From Nocardia brasiliensis IFM 10847 (lineage in GTDB: Bacteria; Actinomycetota; Actinomycetes; Mycobacteriales; Mycobacteriaceae), in NCBI RefSeq assembly GCF_000710915.1, contig NZ_BAUA01000152.1, forward strand, positions 1-64,000: a stretch of 64,000 nt of DNA, written 5' to 3'. The position numbers and the translations under genes were made by a program. How positions within the stretch are numbered: the stretch's first letter is position 1; each line of letters starts with the position of its first letter. Below the pieces are notes generated by a model. It had not been told where the DNA came from. It saw only the letters and a list, made by a program, of their open reading frames with translations, and searched no databases. Shown in pieces: positions 1 through 7,677 of the stretch.

Positions 1-736
1 TGCCACGCTGCCACTTCGGCCGTGGCCGGTGCGGCGCTCGACCGTGCTGGCCGAGTTGAAGCTCGGTACGCCGATCGCGCTCACCTACGGTTCGGAAGCG
101 GGGATGTTCTCCGTGCTCGCCCTGGTGATGGGCAGCATCGGACCGGCGGCATTGGCCGCGCACAACGTCGTGTACCAGATCATCTACATCGTGTTCCAGG
201 TCGCCATCGGTGTCTCGCATGGCGCCTCGATCCTGGTCAGTCACGCCGTGACCCGGGACGAGTACCCGCACGCGCGCGCCCTGGCCTGGCTCGCGCTGCG
301 GCACGTCGCGGTCGTCGCGGTGCTCACCGGAGCGGTCTACGTGATCGCGCCCGACTTCGTGCTGCGGCCCTTCCTCAGTTCCGAGGACACCGGCACCGTG
401 CAGATCGCGCACACGCTGCTGCTGATCGGCATCGTGCTGCAATTCTTCGACGCGGCGCAGAACATCGGCACCGGGCTGCTGCGCGGACTCAAGGAGACCA
501 ACGCGGGCTTCCGGCTCTCGCTGATCGGCTACTGGGGCGTGGGCCTGCCGGTGGCACTGCTGCTGGCCTACCCGGCCGGGCTCGGCGCCGCAGGCGTCTG
601 GTGGGGCCTCACCGCGGGCCTGGCCACCACCGCGATCCTGATGCTGCGCCGCTATTTCGCACTGCTCGACGGGCGCGAGCGCGACCGTCGTCAGGTGGTG
701 CCGGAGGCCACCGAACGGCTCAGCAGCCCTAGCTGA
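1..736 (+). CDS. MATE family efflux transporter, C-terminal part
   Basis: This frame is open from the first bases of the window, so the start lies upstream and only about the last 244 residues are seen. The protein is very hydrophobic, with roughly six membrane segments and the repeated small-residue helices typical of MATE (NorM/DinF) drug/cation antiporters; segments such as LTYGSEAGMFSVLALVMGSIG and GVSHGASILVSHAV fit the second half of the fold. It would act in the cytoplasmic membrane, exporting cationic compounds by ion exchange. The gene converges on terD and the pair shares a hairpin terminator. The family is fairly certain; the substrate cannot be told. Confidence 0.8.
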   Translation, partial: ATLPLRPWPVRRSTVLAELKLGTPIALTYGSEAGMFSVLALVMGSIGPAALAAHNVVYQIIYIVFQVAIGVSHGASILVSHAVTRDEYPHARALAWLALRHVAVVAVLTGAVYVIAPDFVLRPFLSSEDTGTVQIAHTLLLIGIVLQFFDAAQNIGTGLLRGLKETNAGFRLSLIGYWGVGLPVALLLAYPAGLGAAGVWWGLTAGLATTAILMLRRYFALLDGRERDRRQVVPEATERLSSPS

Positions 737-742
737 GACCCG

Positions 743-793
743 GCTCGGATCCGGTGCCCGTGGCAGATCGCGCCGCGCGCACCGGGTCCGAGC
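743..793. terminator. Bidirectional hairpin between MATE gene and terD
   Basis: Arms 743-757 (GCTCGGATCCGGTGC) and 779-793 are inverted repeats matching at 14 of 15 positions, the odd one being a G-T wobble, with a 21-base loop. The hairpin sits exactly between two convergent genes. It has no U-tract, which is usual for actinobacterial terminators. Confidence 0.65.
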
Positions 794-806
794 GCAGTGC
801 GCGACT

Positions 807-1382
807 TCAGATGTTGACGCCGTAGTCGCGGGCGATACCCGCGAGGCCCGAGGCGTACCCCTGGCCGATGGCGCGGAACTTCCACTCGTTGCCGTGGCGA
901 TACAGCTCGCCGAAGACCATCGCGGTCTCGGTCGAGGCGTCCTCGGTCAGGTCGTAGCGCGCGAGCTCGATACCGGTCGCCGCGTCCACCACGCGAATGA
1001 ACGCGTTGCGGATCTGGCCGAACGACTGGCCGCGCGCGTCGGCGTCGTGGATCGACACCGGGAAGAAGATATTGGTGATGGTCGGCGGGGTCGCGCTCAG
1101 ATCGACGTTGATCACCTCGTCGTCGCCCTCACCCTCGCCGGTGAGGTTGTCGCCGGTGTGCTCGATCGAGCCCTCGGGCGAGCGCAGGTTGTTGTAGAAC
1201 ACGAAGTGCTGATCGGACAGCACCTTCAGATTCTGCCCGGTGGCCAGCGCGCTCGCGTCCAGGTCGTAGTCCGCACCGGTGGTGGTGCGCACATCCCACC
1301 CCAGACCCACGGCTACCTTGCTGAGGTTGGCTGCCTGCTTGGACAGCGAAACGTTGCCGCCCTTCGCCAGTGTGACGCTCAT
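807..1382 (-). CDS. TerD family protein
   Basis: This 191-residue protein matches TerD/TerE/CABP proteins along its whole length. It begins MSVTLAKGGNVSLSK, has the WDVRTTTGADYDLDASA strand with acidic residues, and carries the calcium-binding stretch GEGEGDDEVINVDL near residues 80-95. TerD proteins are small calcium-binding beta-sandwich proteins linked to tellurite resistance, stress and, in Streptomyces, development. The ATG has an AAGG ribosome site 7 bases upstream. No terC or other ter genes are adjacent, so this is a lone TerD rather than a resistance operon, and a general stress role is the safer inference. Confidence 0.9.
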   Translation of the reverse strand: MSVTLAKGGNVSLSKQAANLSKVAVGLGWDVRTTTGADYDLDASALATGQNLKVLSDQHFVFYNNLRSPEGSIEHTGDNLTGEGEGDDEVINVDLSATPPTITNIFFPVSIHDADARGQSFGQIRNAFIRVVDAATGIELARYDLTEDASTETAMVFGELYRHGNEWKFRAIGQGYASGLAGIARDYGVNI

Positions 1383-1432
1383 TCAACCGCCTTCGTTCTC
1401 GACTGTGAATACCCGGAACCGGTTGGGCCGGT

Positions 1433-1924
1433 TCAGTTCTGGTTGTCCGCCCAGGCGCGCAACGTGGACACCCGGCCTTCCAGGGCATGCAGTTCGCTCG
1501 GATCGAGCACGTTGCGCTGGATGCCCTTGTCGACCTCGAAGGCCGACTGCCGATGGTCGTCGATCGCGTCGACGTCGATGCGCACCGCCGCGTAGTCCGC
1601 GGCATCGGGCATCTGCTCCGCGACCACCTTCGCGGTGCCTCTGGCACACAGCGCGACATTACCGCCGCCGAGGATCAGCAGCGCCACCTGCGGGCGTTCC
1701 CGCAGCCGGGCCAGCGACCCGCGATCGAACTTGAGGCTGATCAGAATTCGCCGGTCGCCGGCGCGGACCGGCCAGGACACGGGGATCGCGTGCGGCGCCG
1801 GATCGGTGGTCACCAGCACGGCGATAGTTTCTCTCGGCCACTGGGGTAGCACGTCCAACTCGGGATGATCAGCGTGATCGGTCGAGTGGTCTTGACGTTG
1901 CACAGGGCTCGCTCCGGCCGCCAT
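1433..1924 (-). CDS. Pyridoxamine 5'-phosphate oxidase-like (split-barrel) protein
   Basis: A 163-residue protein with the split beta-barrel pattern of the PNPOx-like/F420-binding family: a strand ending TIAVLVTTDPAPHAIPVSW, then RRILISLKFDRGSLARLRERPQVALLIL and a last strand covering the CARGTAKVV region. The frame is open further upstream, but ATG at 1924 is preceded by GAGGTG six bases away and is the best start. These proteins bind FMN or F420 and often reduce or protect small molecules; the substrate cannot be inferred. It lies between terD and the flavodoxin gene, all on the minus strand. Confidence 0.7.
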   Translation of the reverse strand: MAAGASPVQRQDHSTDHADHPELDVLPQWPRETIAVLVTTDPAPHAIPVSWPVRAGDRRILISLKFDRGSLARLRERPQVALLILGGGNVALCARGTAKVVAEQMPDAADYAAVRIDVDAIDDHRQSAFEVDKGIQRNVLDPSELHALEGRVSTLRAWADNQN

Positions 1925-2046
1925 CTTCGTCACCTCATGGATCGTCACGCGCGACGGGCTGTGCCGCGCTTGCCTAGCCAGTCTAAAGTGCTGGGCCACT
2001 TGCTCGCTGGCGCTGCCCCCGATGTCCGAAGGATCTCAGCGGACTA

Positions 2047-2499
2047 TCAGGCCGAGGTGAGGGTAGGTATCGCTAACCCGGACGCCCATGCGCGCGCCAT
2101 CTCTTTCGCCCGGATATCGGTGGACGCGTCGTGCCGCGCGTGCGCACCGAACTGGGTCGCGCCGCGCGCGATCAGCCGCTGCGCGGCGATCTCACCGCCG
2201 CGGTTGAAGGTGTCACCGTAGACGCTGTCACCGAGGCCGAACACCGCGAAGCGCAGGCCGGTCAGATCCGGCGCGCTCGCGTCGAGCTGGTCGAAGAACG
2301 GTTCCGCGCCCGTCGGCAGATCACCGTCGCCGTAGGTGGAGCACACGATGATGTGCGCATCGCGCGCGTCCAGATCCTCGACCGCGAACTCGGCCATGTC
2401 GTACACGGATACGTCGTACGACGAGAGCTCGTCGGCGACGCTGTCCGCGACGGCCTCGGCCGTGCCCATCTCGGATCCGAACAGAATGACGACGCGCAC
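2047..2499 (-). CDS. Flavodoxin-like protein (MioC type)
   Basis: A 150-residue single-domain flavodoxin. The N-terminal FGSEMGTAEAVAD is the FMN phosphate-binding loop (T/S-x-T-G-x-T type), CSTYGDGDLPTGAEPFF is the 60s-type FMN loop, and VFGLGDSVYGDTFNRGG is the 90s-type loop. It should carry one FMN and shuttle electrons in the cytoplasm, replacing ferredoxin or serving a partner reductase. The start is GTG with AAGGGAG eight bases upstream. An IdeR/DtxR-like box lies 31-49 bases upstream of the start, which suggests induction under iron limitation, the classic condition for flavodoxin use. Confidence 0.85.
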   Translation of the reverse strand: MRVVILFGSEMGTAEAVADSVADELSSYDVSVYDMAEFAVEDLDARDAHIIVCSTYGDGDLPTGAEPFFDQLDASAPDLTGLRFAVFGLGDSVYGDTFNRGGEIAAQRLIARGATQFGAHARHDASTDIRAKEMARAWASGLAIPTLTSA

Positions 2500-2529
2500 C
2501 GGGCGTGCTCCCTTCCCACAGATTTCAAG

Positions 2530-2548
2530 GTTGGTGAGGCTATCCTAA
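2530..2548 (-). promoter_or_regulatory. IdeR/DtxR-like iron box upstream of flavodoxin
   Basis: GTTGGTGAGGCTATCCTAA matches the 19-bp consensus TTAGGTTAGGCTAACCTAA at 15 positions, including the whole GGCTA core and most of the right arm. Its position 31-49 bases before the flavodoxin GTG is where a repressor would block the promoter. That it is an iron box rests on known DtxR/IdeR operators; repression itself is inferred. Confidence 0.6.
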
Positions 2549-3136
2549 TTAAGCTCGGCTACAGGCGCCAGCCCTTCGCCACCCGAGTCGGCCCGGCATG
2601 ACGACGATCACGGTCAGCGCGCCCCGGCAGCCATCGGAAATCGCGCTGTCGGCGCGAAATCGGTACCTGTGCCGCAACATCGCGGCAGCGCGGGCGGTCA
2701 GTGGCAGCGGAACGGCAGCAGGTGGGACGGGATGTCCCGATTGACGAAATGTCACCTTGGATGCATCATTCGTACAGCTCCCATTGTTGTCTGGGACATC
2801 TTTCTCGCCGGCCGATGACTGTCCGGCCCAGCGTGCTGTATCCCGTGCGCACGCTCGGTCGTTCTCACCGCAGCGGCACGGATCCAGCGCATCCATCTGT
2901 AACGCTTTGCGTTCTGCCGTGAGTGAGGTGAAAACGAAATGGTTTACCGCTCGTCTACATACCGCGTGATCAATTCGTCCCTGCGCTACGGCCTGGTCCC
3001 CCACTTCTGAATGCGACCGCGCCCGGGCGCGGTACTCCCCCAGCCGAAGTCACGATTTCGGCGGGGACGCCGCTCGGTTCCGGCGCGGTGCCCAGCTGAC
3101 GAACTCAGGCAGTGCAGCAAGAAGTGGAGAAAACTG
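2549..3136. other. Gene-free region before the Stealth gene
   Basis: About 590 bases with no frame showing protein-like sequence on either strand. Base composition is less GC-rich than the neighbouring genes, as expected for a divergent promoter region serving flavodoxin (left) and the Stealth gene (right). A TTGACG near 2741 is a possible -35 element without a clear -10 partner. Confidence 0.4.
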
Positions 3137-4600
3137 ATGATGGACATGGGGGCAGTGAATTCCGGAGCGATCGAGATGGCGACCCTGCCGATGGCGGGCA
3201 ATCTCGTCGTATCCGAGGCGATGATCGAGGATCTGGGCTACCTGCGCTCGGAACTCGCGGCGGCCGAGGTGCCGTTCCTGCTGGTCCGCGACCGCGGGCA
3301 CCGGCTGATCCTGGCCGCGGACGCGGCGCACCACCTGATGGTGCGGCGGGTGACGGCGGCCGCGATGGCCGCCGGGTTCACCTGTGCCGAGTTGCAGCAC
3401 AACGTTTTCCGGCTCGGCCGCGACGGCGACCCGGCCCATCACGTCGAACTGGAGCTGTGGGACTACCACGGGGACACGGTCGAGTGCCCGCGCCCGAACG
3501 CGTTGACCCGCACCGTCTTCGACCTCGCAGACGTCGAGCAGACGCAGGTGCTGCTGTTCGACCGCACCTGGCCGACTCTGGTCGACATGTTCGCCGCGCA
3601 GGCGGACGACGTGAATTTCGACATCGACCTGGTGTTCTCCTGGGTCGACGGCTCCGACCCGGAGTTCCGGGCCCGGCGCGCCGGCCTGCTCGCGCAGGTC
3701 GTCGTCGGTGAGGGCGACGACGCGGACGCGCGCATCCGCCAGATCGATGAACTGAAATACGCACTGCGGTCGGTATACAAGAACGCGCCGTGGATCCGGC
3801 GGATCTTCATCGCCACCGATTCCGCTGTGCCGCAATGGCTGAGCGATCATCCGAAGGTGACGATCGTCCGTGCGCTGGACCACTTTTCGGACACGAGCGG
3901 ACTGCCCGTCTTCAATTCCCATGCGGTGGAATGCCAGTTGCAGCACATCGAGGGACTCAGCGAGCACTTCCTGTACTCCAACGACGATATGTTCTTCGCG
4001 CGTCCGGTCCGGCCGTCGATGTTCTTCACCGCGGGCGGGGTGAGCCGATTCATCGAGGCGGACACCAGAATCGGGCCCGGCCGCAACAACGAGCGGCGCA
4101 GCGGTTTCGAGAATGCCGCACGGGTGAACCGGGAACTGCTCGCGGCACGCTTCGGCCACGTGATCACCCGGCACCTGGAACACACACCGGTTCCGTTGCG
4201 GCGCAGCGTATTACTGGAAATGGAGGCGGAGTTCGGCGCGGATTTCGCGCGCACCAGGGCCAGCCGGTTCCGCGCCGCCACCGATATCTCGGTGACCAAC
4301 TCGCTCTACCACTACTACGCGCTGCTCACCGGGCGCGCGGTGCCGCAGGAAACGGCGCGGATGCGCTACGTCGACACCACGAGCCAGCAGGGACTCGCGC
4401 TGCTGGACGGGATCGAACGCCGACGCGATGTCGACTTCTTCTGCCTCAACGACGGCAGCTTCCCCGAGATCAGCGAGGCCGAGCGGGTGCGTGCGGTTTC
4501 GGAATTCCTGAACCGGTACTTCCCGGACCCCGCGCCGTGGGAACGGCTCAGCGCACCGTCTCGTCATCCGATTCCGGAGTCGTCGCCCGGCGCCGCATGA
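3137..4600 (+). CDS. Stealth family polysaccharide phosphotransferase
   Basis: This 487-residue protein carries the Stealth conserved regions in order: CR1 at about residues 160-172 (DIDLVFSWVDGSDPEF), CR2 at about 200-290 (IDELKYALRSVYKNAPWIR, then TDSAVPQWL, FNSHAVE and YSNDDMFF), and CR3/CR4 in the C-terminal half. Stealth proteins transfer sugar-phosphate units (for example hexose-1-phosphate) in building capsular or surface polysaccharides and are related to GlcNAc-phosphotransferase. The frame is open upstream, but the paired ATG at 3137/3140 has GGAG about 8 bases before it. The first 150 residues are a separate domain of unknown function. Its end overlaps the convergent phosphodiesterase gene by 53 bp. 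Confidence 0.9.
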   Translation: MMDMGAVNSGAIEMATLPMAGNLVVSEAMIEDLGYLRSELAAAEVPFLLVRDRGHRLILAADAAHHLMVRRVTAAAMAAGFTCAELQHNVFRLGRDGDPAHHVELELWDYHGDTVECPRPNALTRTVFDLADVEQTQVLLFDRTWPTLVDMFAAQADDVNFDIDLVFSWVDGSDPEFRARRAGLLAQVVVGEGDDADARIRQIDELKYALRSVYKNAPWIRRIFIATDSAVPQWLSDHPKVTIVRALDHFSDTSGLPVFNSHAVECQLQHIEGLSEHFLYSNDDMFFARPVRPSMFFTAGGVSRFIEADTRIGPGRNNERRSGFENAARVNRELLAARFGHVITRHLEHTPVPLRRSVLLEMEAEFGADFARTRASRFRAATDISVTNSLYHYYALLTGRAVPQETARMRYVDTTSQQGLALLDGIERRRDVDFFCLNDGSFPEISEAERVRAVSEFLNRYFPDPAPWERLSAPSRHPIPESSPGAA

Positions 4601-5501
4601 CGTGCGGAATGCGCGCGGCGGGCGGGATCACGATGCCCTGCGCCGCGAGCGTCGCCCTGGCCTCGTCCGCGCTCGACGGTGACCCCACCGTCGGGCCGCG
4701 GTCGATCGGCACCACCGAGTGCACCACGGTGTCCGGGTAGATGTGCACGTAGTTGAAGGCCTGCGCGCCGTCGCGACCGCGCAGGCCGCCCTGCTCCACG
4801 CCCAGATCCTGGCTGTAGCAGGTCGAGGACGCCACCGAGACCGGGATGCCCGCGAACGTGGCGCTGGTGGAGAAGTGCAGGTGACCCGCCAGGATCGCGC
4901 GTACGTCGCTGCCGTCCAGCACGTCGGCCAGCCGGCGCTGGTCGCGCAACTCCACGGTGACGGCGAGGTCGAGCACGCACGGAACGGGCGGGTGGTGCAT
5001 CGCCAGGATGGTGCCGAACGGCGCGGGCTCGGCCAGCACCGAACGCAGCCAGACCAGCTGATCGTCGGTGATCTCGCCGTAGTGGTGCCCCGGCACCGAG
5101 GTGTCCAGGGCGATGATGCGCAGGCCGTCGATCACGTGCACGCGATCCAGCGGAGCGGTGGAAGGTCGTTCCCCCAGCAGCTTGCGGCGCAGCGTGCCCC
5201 GGTCGTCGTGGTTGCCGGTCACCCACACGATGGGCGCGGGCAAACTTCGCGCGAACGGTTCGACCAGCGCCTTGAGCTTGTCGTACGCGCCGGGCTCGCC
5301 GCGATCGGTGAGGTCGCCGGTGAACACGATCGCGGTCGGCCGGATCCGGCTGGCCGCGGCCTGCTCGAGCAACTGGCGTAACCGCACGTCGGCGTCGACG
5401 TCGCCGTACAAATCGCCGTCGCCGGCGATCAAATGGGTGTCGCTGAAATGGAACAACACATGATCGGGTCGCGGGTGCTCCGCGACTCTGCTGATGTGCA
5501 C
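4548..5501 (-). CDS. Rv0805-like metallophosphoesterase (cyclic nucleotide phosphodiesterase)
   Basis: From the GTG at 5501 the protein has 317 residues, close to M. tuberculosis Rv0805 (318). All metal-binding motifs of class III phosphodiesterases are present: SDTH (D21, H23), FTGDLTDRG, TGNHDDRG, MHHPP and AGHLHF. Such enzymes use two metal ions to hydrolyse cyclic nucleotides and other phosphodiesters; Rv0805 acts on 2',3'- and 3',5'-cAMP. Longer in-frame starts exist (up to 5663), but the sequence before residue 1 is not protein-like and a GGGGAGG lies about a dozen bases ahead of this GTG. Its 3' end overlaps the Stealth gene on the other strand. Confidence 0.85.
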   Translation of the reverse strand: MHISRVAEHPRPDHVLFHFSDTHLIAGDGDLYGDVDADVRLRQLLEQAAASRIRPTAIVFTGDLTDRGEPGAYDKLKALVEPFARSLPAPIVWVTGNHDDRGTLRRKLLGERPSTAPLDRVHVIDGLRIIALDTSVPGHHYGEITDDQLVWLRSVLAEPAPFGTILAMHHPPVPCVLDLAVTVELRDQRRLADVLDGSDVRAILAGHLHFSTSATFAGIPVSVASSTCYSQDLGVEQGGLRGRDGAQAFNYVHIYPDTVVHSVVPIDRGPTVGSPSSADEARATLAAQGIVIPPAARIPHVMRRRATTPESDDETVR

Positions 5502-5684
5502 CGGACCGAACGTCCTCCCCGGCGGTTTGCCCGCCATTGGCTTCGGATTCCACCGCCACAATAGCGAAGGCCTACCGACAGGTTTCCCGCCGGACGGTGA
5601 CGACATGCTTGCGGGAAGGTGAGAATTTCGTGTCGAATCCCGTCGCAAGCGCCTACCAACCATTCGCGGACGCGGGGGTCCGCG

Positions 5685-6776
5685 TTATCGCCGGCCGAGC
5701 GCGTCGGCGGCACGCATGGCGTCCAGGACCATCGCGGCATCGACCTCGAACGGCTCGTTGTGCATCGTCTCGCCAGGGGCCGTGGCCCGCGTCGCGATCG
5801 CGGACAGCGTGCTCACCTGGGCGTCGGCCAAACCGACCGCGGCCAGGGTGGTCGGCAGGCCGACTTCGGCGCAGAAGTCGAGCACCGTGTCGATCTCGCC
5901 GCTCGGCGCGCCCTCCAGCACCAACTGGGTGAGCACGCCGAAGGCGACCTTCTCACCGTGCAGGTACGCATGGGTCTGCGGGGCGGCGGTCAGTCCGTTG
6001 TGCACGGCGTGGGCTGCGGCCAGCCCCGAGGACTCGAAACCCAGACCGGACAGCAAGGTATTGGCCTCGACGATCCGTTCCAGCGCCGGCGTGACGGCAT
6101 GCTCGCGCACCGCCGCCAGGGCTTGGCGGCCATCGGCGAGCAGCGTCTGGTAGCAGAGCTCGGCCAGCGCGGTGGCGCTGCGGGTGGAGGCACCGCCACG
6201 CATGTTGCGCACCCGGGCCGCGGTACAGGTCCGGGCCTCGAACCAGGTGGCGAGTGCGTCGCCCATGCCGGCGGCGAGCAGCCGCGCTGGCGCCTGCGCG
6301 ATGACCGAGGTGTCCACCAGCACCAATGCCGGATTGCGCCGCACCAGCTGGTAGGTCTCGACTTCGCCTGCGGCGGTGTAGATCACCGACAGCGCGCTGC
6401 ACGGCGCGTCACTGGAGGCGGTGGTGGGGCAGCTGATCATCGGCAGGCGCAGATCGTCGGCCACGGCCCGCGCCGAATCCAGCACCTTGCCGCCGCCGGC
6501 CCCGAGCACGACGGTGCAGCCGCTCTCGCGCACCGCCGCGGTGATCTGCGTGATCTCCGCCCTGGTGCAGTCACCGCTCGAAACATGCACGGAATAGGCG
6601 ATTTTCGCGTCCGTCAGCGATTGCTCCCAGGTGCCGGCCAGCAGCCGGCGCGCGCTGGCGCCCGCCACGATCAGCACCGGCCCGTCGAGCCCCAGCCTCG
6701 TCATCTCCGCCCCCAGTGCGGCGGTCGCGTCGCGTCCCTGCACGTAATGCCCGGGTGAAGAGAACACACTCAGCAT
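5685..6776 (-). CDS. Iron/zinc-dependent alcohol dehydrogenase, glycerol dehydrogenase (GldA) type
   Basis: A 363-residue protein of the GldA branch of metal-dependent dehydrogenases. The NAD-binding GAGGGKVLDSA loop is at about residues 91-102, PTTASSDAPCSALSV follows, and the metal ligands appear as GMGDALATWFEA (Asp), AAHAVHNGL (His) and HGEKVAFG (His). It would oxidise glycerol or a similar polyol with NAD+ in the cytoplasm. It stands alone on the minus strand, 130 bases from the 3' end of mazG, with no glycerol kinase or dihydroxyacetone kinase nearby, so the true substrate is open. Confidence 0.85.
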   Translation of the reverse strand: MLSVFSSPGHYVQGRDATAALGAEMTRLGLDGPVLIVAGASARRLLAGTWEQSLTDAKIAYSVHVSSGDCTRAEITQITAAVRESGCTVVLGAGGGKVLDSARAVADDLRLPMISCPTTASSDAPCSALSVIYTAAGEVETYQLVRRNPALVLVDTSVIAQAPARLLAAGMGDALATWFEARTCTAARVRNMRGGASTRSATALAELCYQTLLADGRQALAAVREHAVTPALERIVEANTLLSGLGFESSGLAAAHAVHNGLTAAPQTHAYLHGEKVAFGVLTQLVLEGAPSGEIDTVLDFCAEVGLPTTLAAVGLADAQVSTLSAIATRATAPGETMHNEPFEVDAAMVLDAMRAADALGRR

Positions 6777-6906
6777 CTGTCGACCTCCCGTTCATCGGGC
6801 ACACCGCCCTCCTGCGGGACCCGCTGGGCCAACGCTACGCCGATCCCGGGAGAGTCCCCGGGGCCGCTACACCGGCAGCGAGGCCTGTTTTCCGGGCTGC
6901 CGGGCG

Positions 6907-7677
6907 CTAACCGGTCCAGTACTTGCGCCAGTCGGCCGCCGTGAGCGGAGCGCGTTCGTCGCGGGCGAGTTCGGCGGCGTCCTCGGTGGCGCGGATGGCG
7001 GCGGCGAAGTCGAGGGTGGCTTTGCGCAGGCGCTCTTCGGCGCTGTCGGGGCCGCCCAGATGCACGACGGTGAGCTCGGCCGGGACGAGATCTTCGGGCA
7101 GACCGGCTCTGGTGCTGCGACCGCGCACCTTTTCGGCGAGCGCGAGGGCGGGCTGGGCCAGCGCGATGCCGTCGAGGCAGGAGCGCCGGGCCTTCTCCGC
7201 GGATTTGCGTTCCTCCCACGCCGATTCCTGGGCGGCGATCTTCTCTTCGAGCGTGGTGTCGGCGGCGAACTCGGGCTCACGGAGCGAGGGGCTGCGATTG
7301 ACGAGCTTGGCGACCAGCGCCGCGGCCACGTCGTCGACCGTGAATTCGCCTGCGGCCTCGGCGATCCGGGAGTGGAACAGCACCTGGAGCAGCAGGTCGC
7401 CCAGCTCCTCCTTGATGGTCTCGGCGTCGCCGTGCTGGATGGCGTCGAGCAGTTCGTAGGTCTCCTCGAGCAGGTACGGACGCAGCGAATCGTGGGTCTG
7501 GGTGACCTCCCAACCACCGAAATGCCAGAGCCGATCCATCACCTCGACCGCGCCGGACAAGCCCGCGGCGATCACCGCGGTGTCCTCGCGCGGGGACTCG
7601 TCCGGCTCGATGCCGGGCGGCCTGCTGGCGGCGGCATGCCGCGCGGCCCGCAGCACGGCCTCGTCGCGGTCGGTCAT
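6907..7677 (-). CDS. mazG: MazG nucleoside triphosphate pyrophosphohydrolase
   Basis: This 256-residue protein has the MazG core at about residues 52-110: WEVTQTHDSLRPYLLEETYELLDAI followed by EELGDLLLQVLFHS, giving the EExxE and ExxD metal-binding pattern. MazG hydrolyses (d)NTPs to monophosphates and pyrophosphate, clearing oxidised or alarmone-linked nucleotides. The start ATG overlaps the mfd stop codon by four bases (ATGA), so the two are translationally coupled, the same mfd-mazG order as Rv1020-Rv1021. It is shorter than the M. tuberculosis protein because it lacks most of that protein's N-terminal extension. Confidence 0.93.
   Translation of the reverse strand: MTDRDEAVLRAARHAAASRPPGIEPDESPREDTAVIAAGLSGAVEVMDRLWHFGGWEVTQTHDSLRPYLLEETYELLDAIQHGDAETIKEELGDLLLQVLFHSRIAEAAGEFTVDDVAAALVAKLVNRSPSLREPEFAADTTLEEKIAAQESAWEERKSAEKARRSCLDGIALAQPALALAEKVRGRSTRAGLPEDLVPAELTVVHLGGPDSAEERLRKATLDFAAAIRATEDAAELARDERAPLTAADWRKYWTG

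Noticed and set aside
2549..3004. Minus-strand frame of 151 codons before the Stealth gene
   Set aside because: No ribosome site, no protein-like pattern, and composition unlike neighbouring genes.
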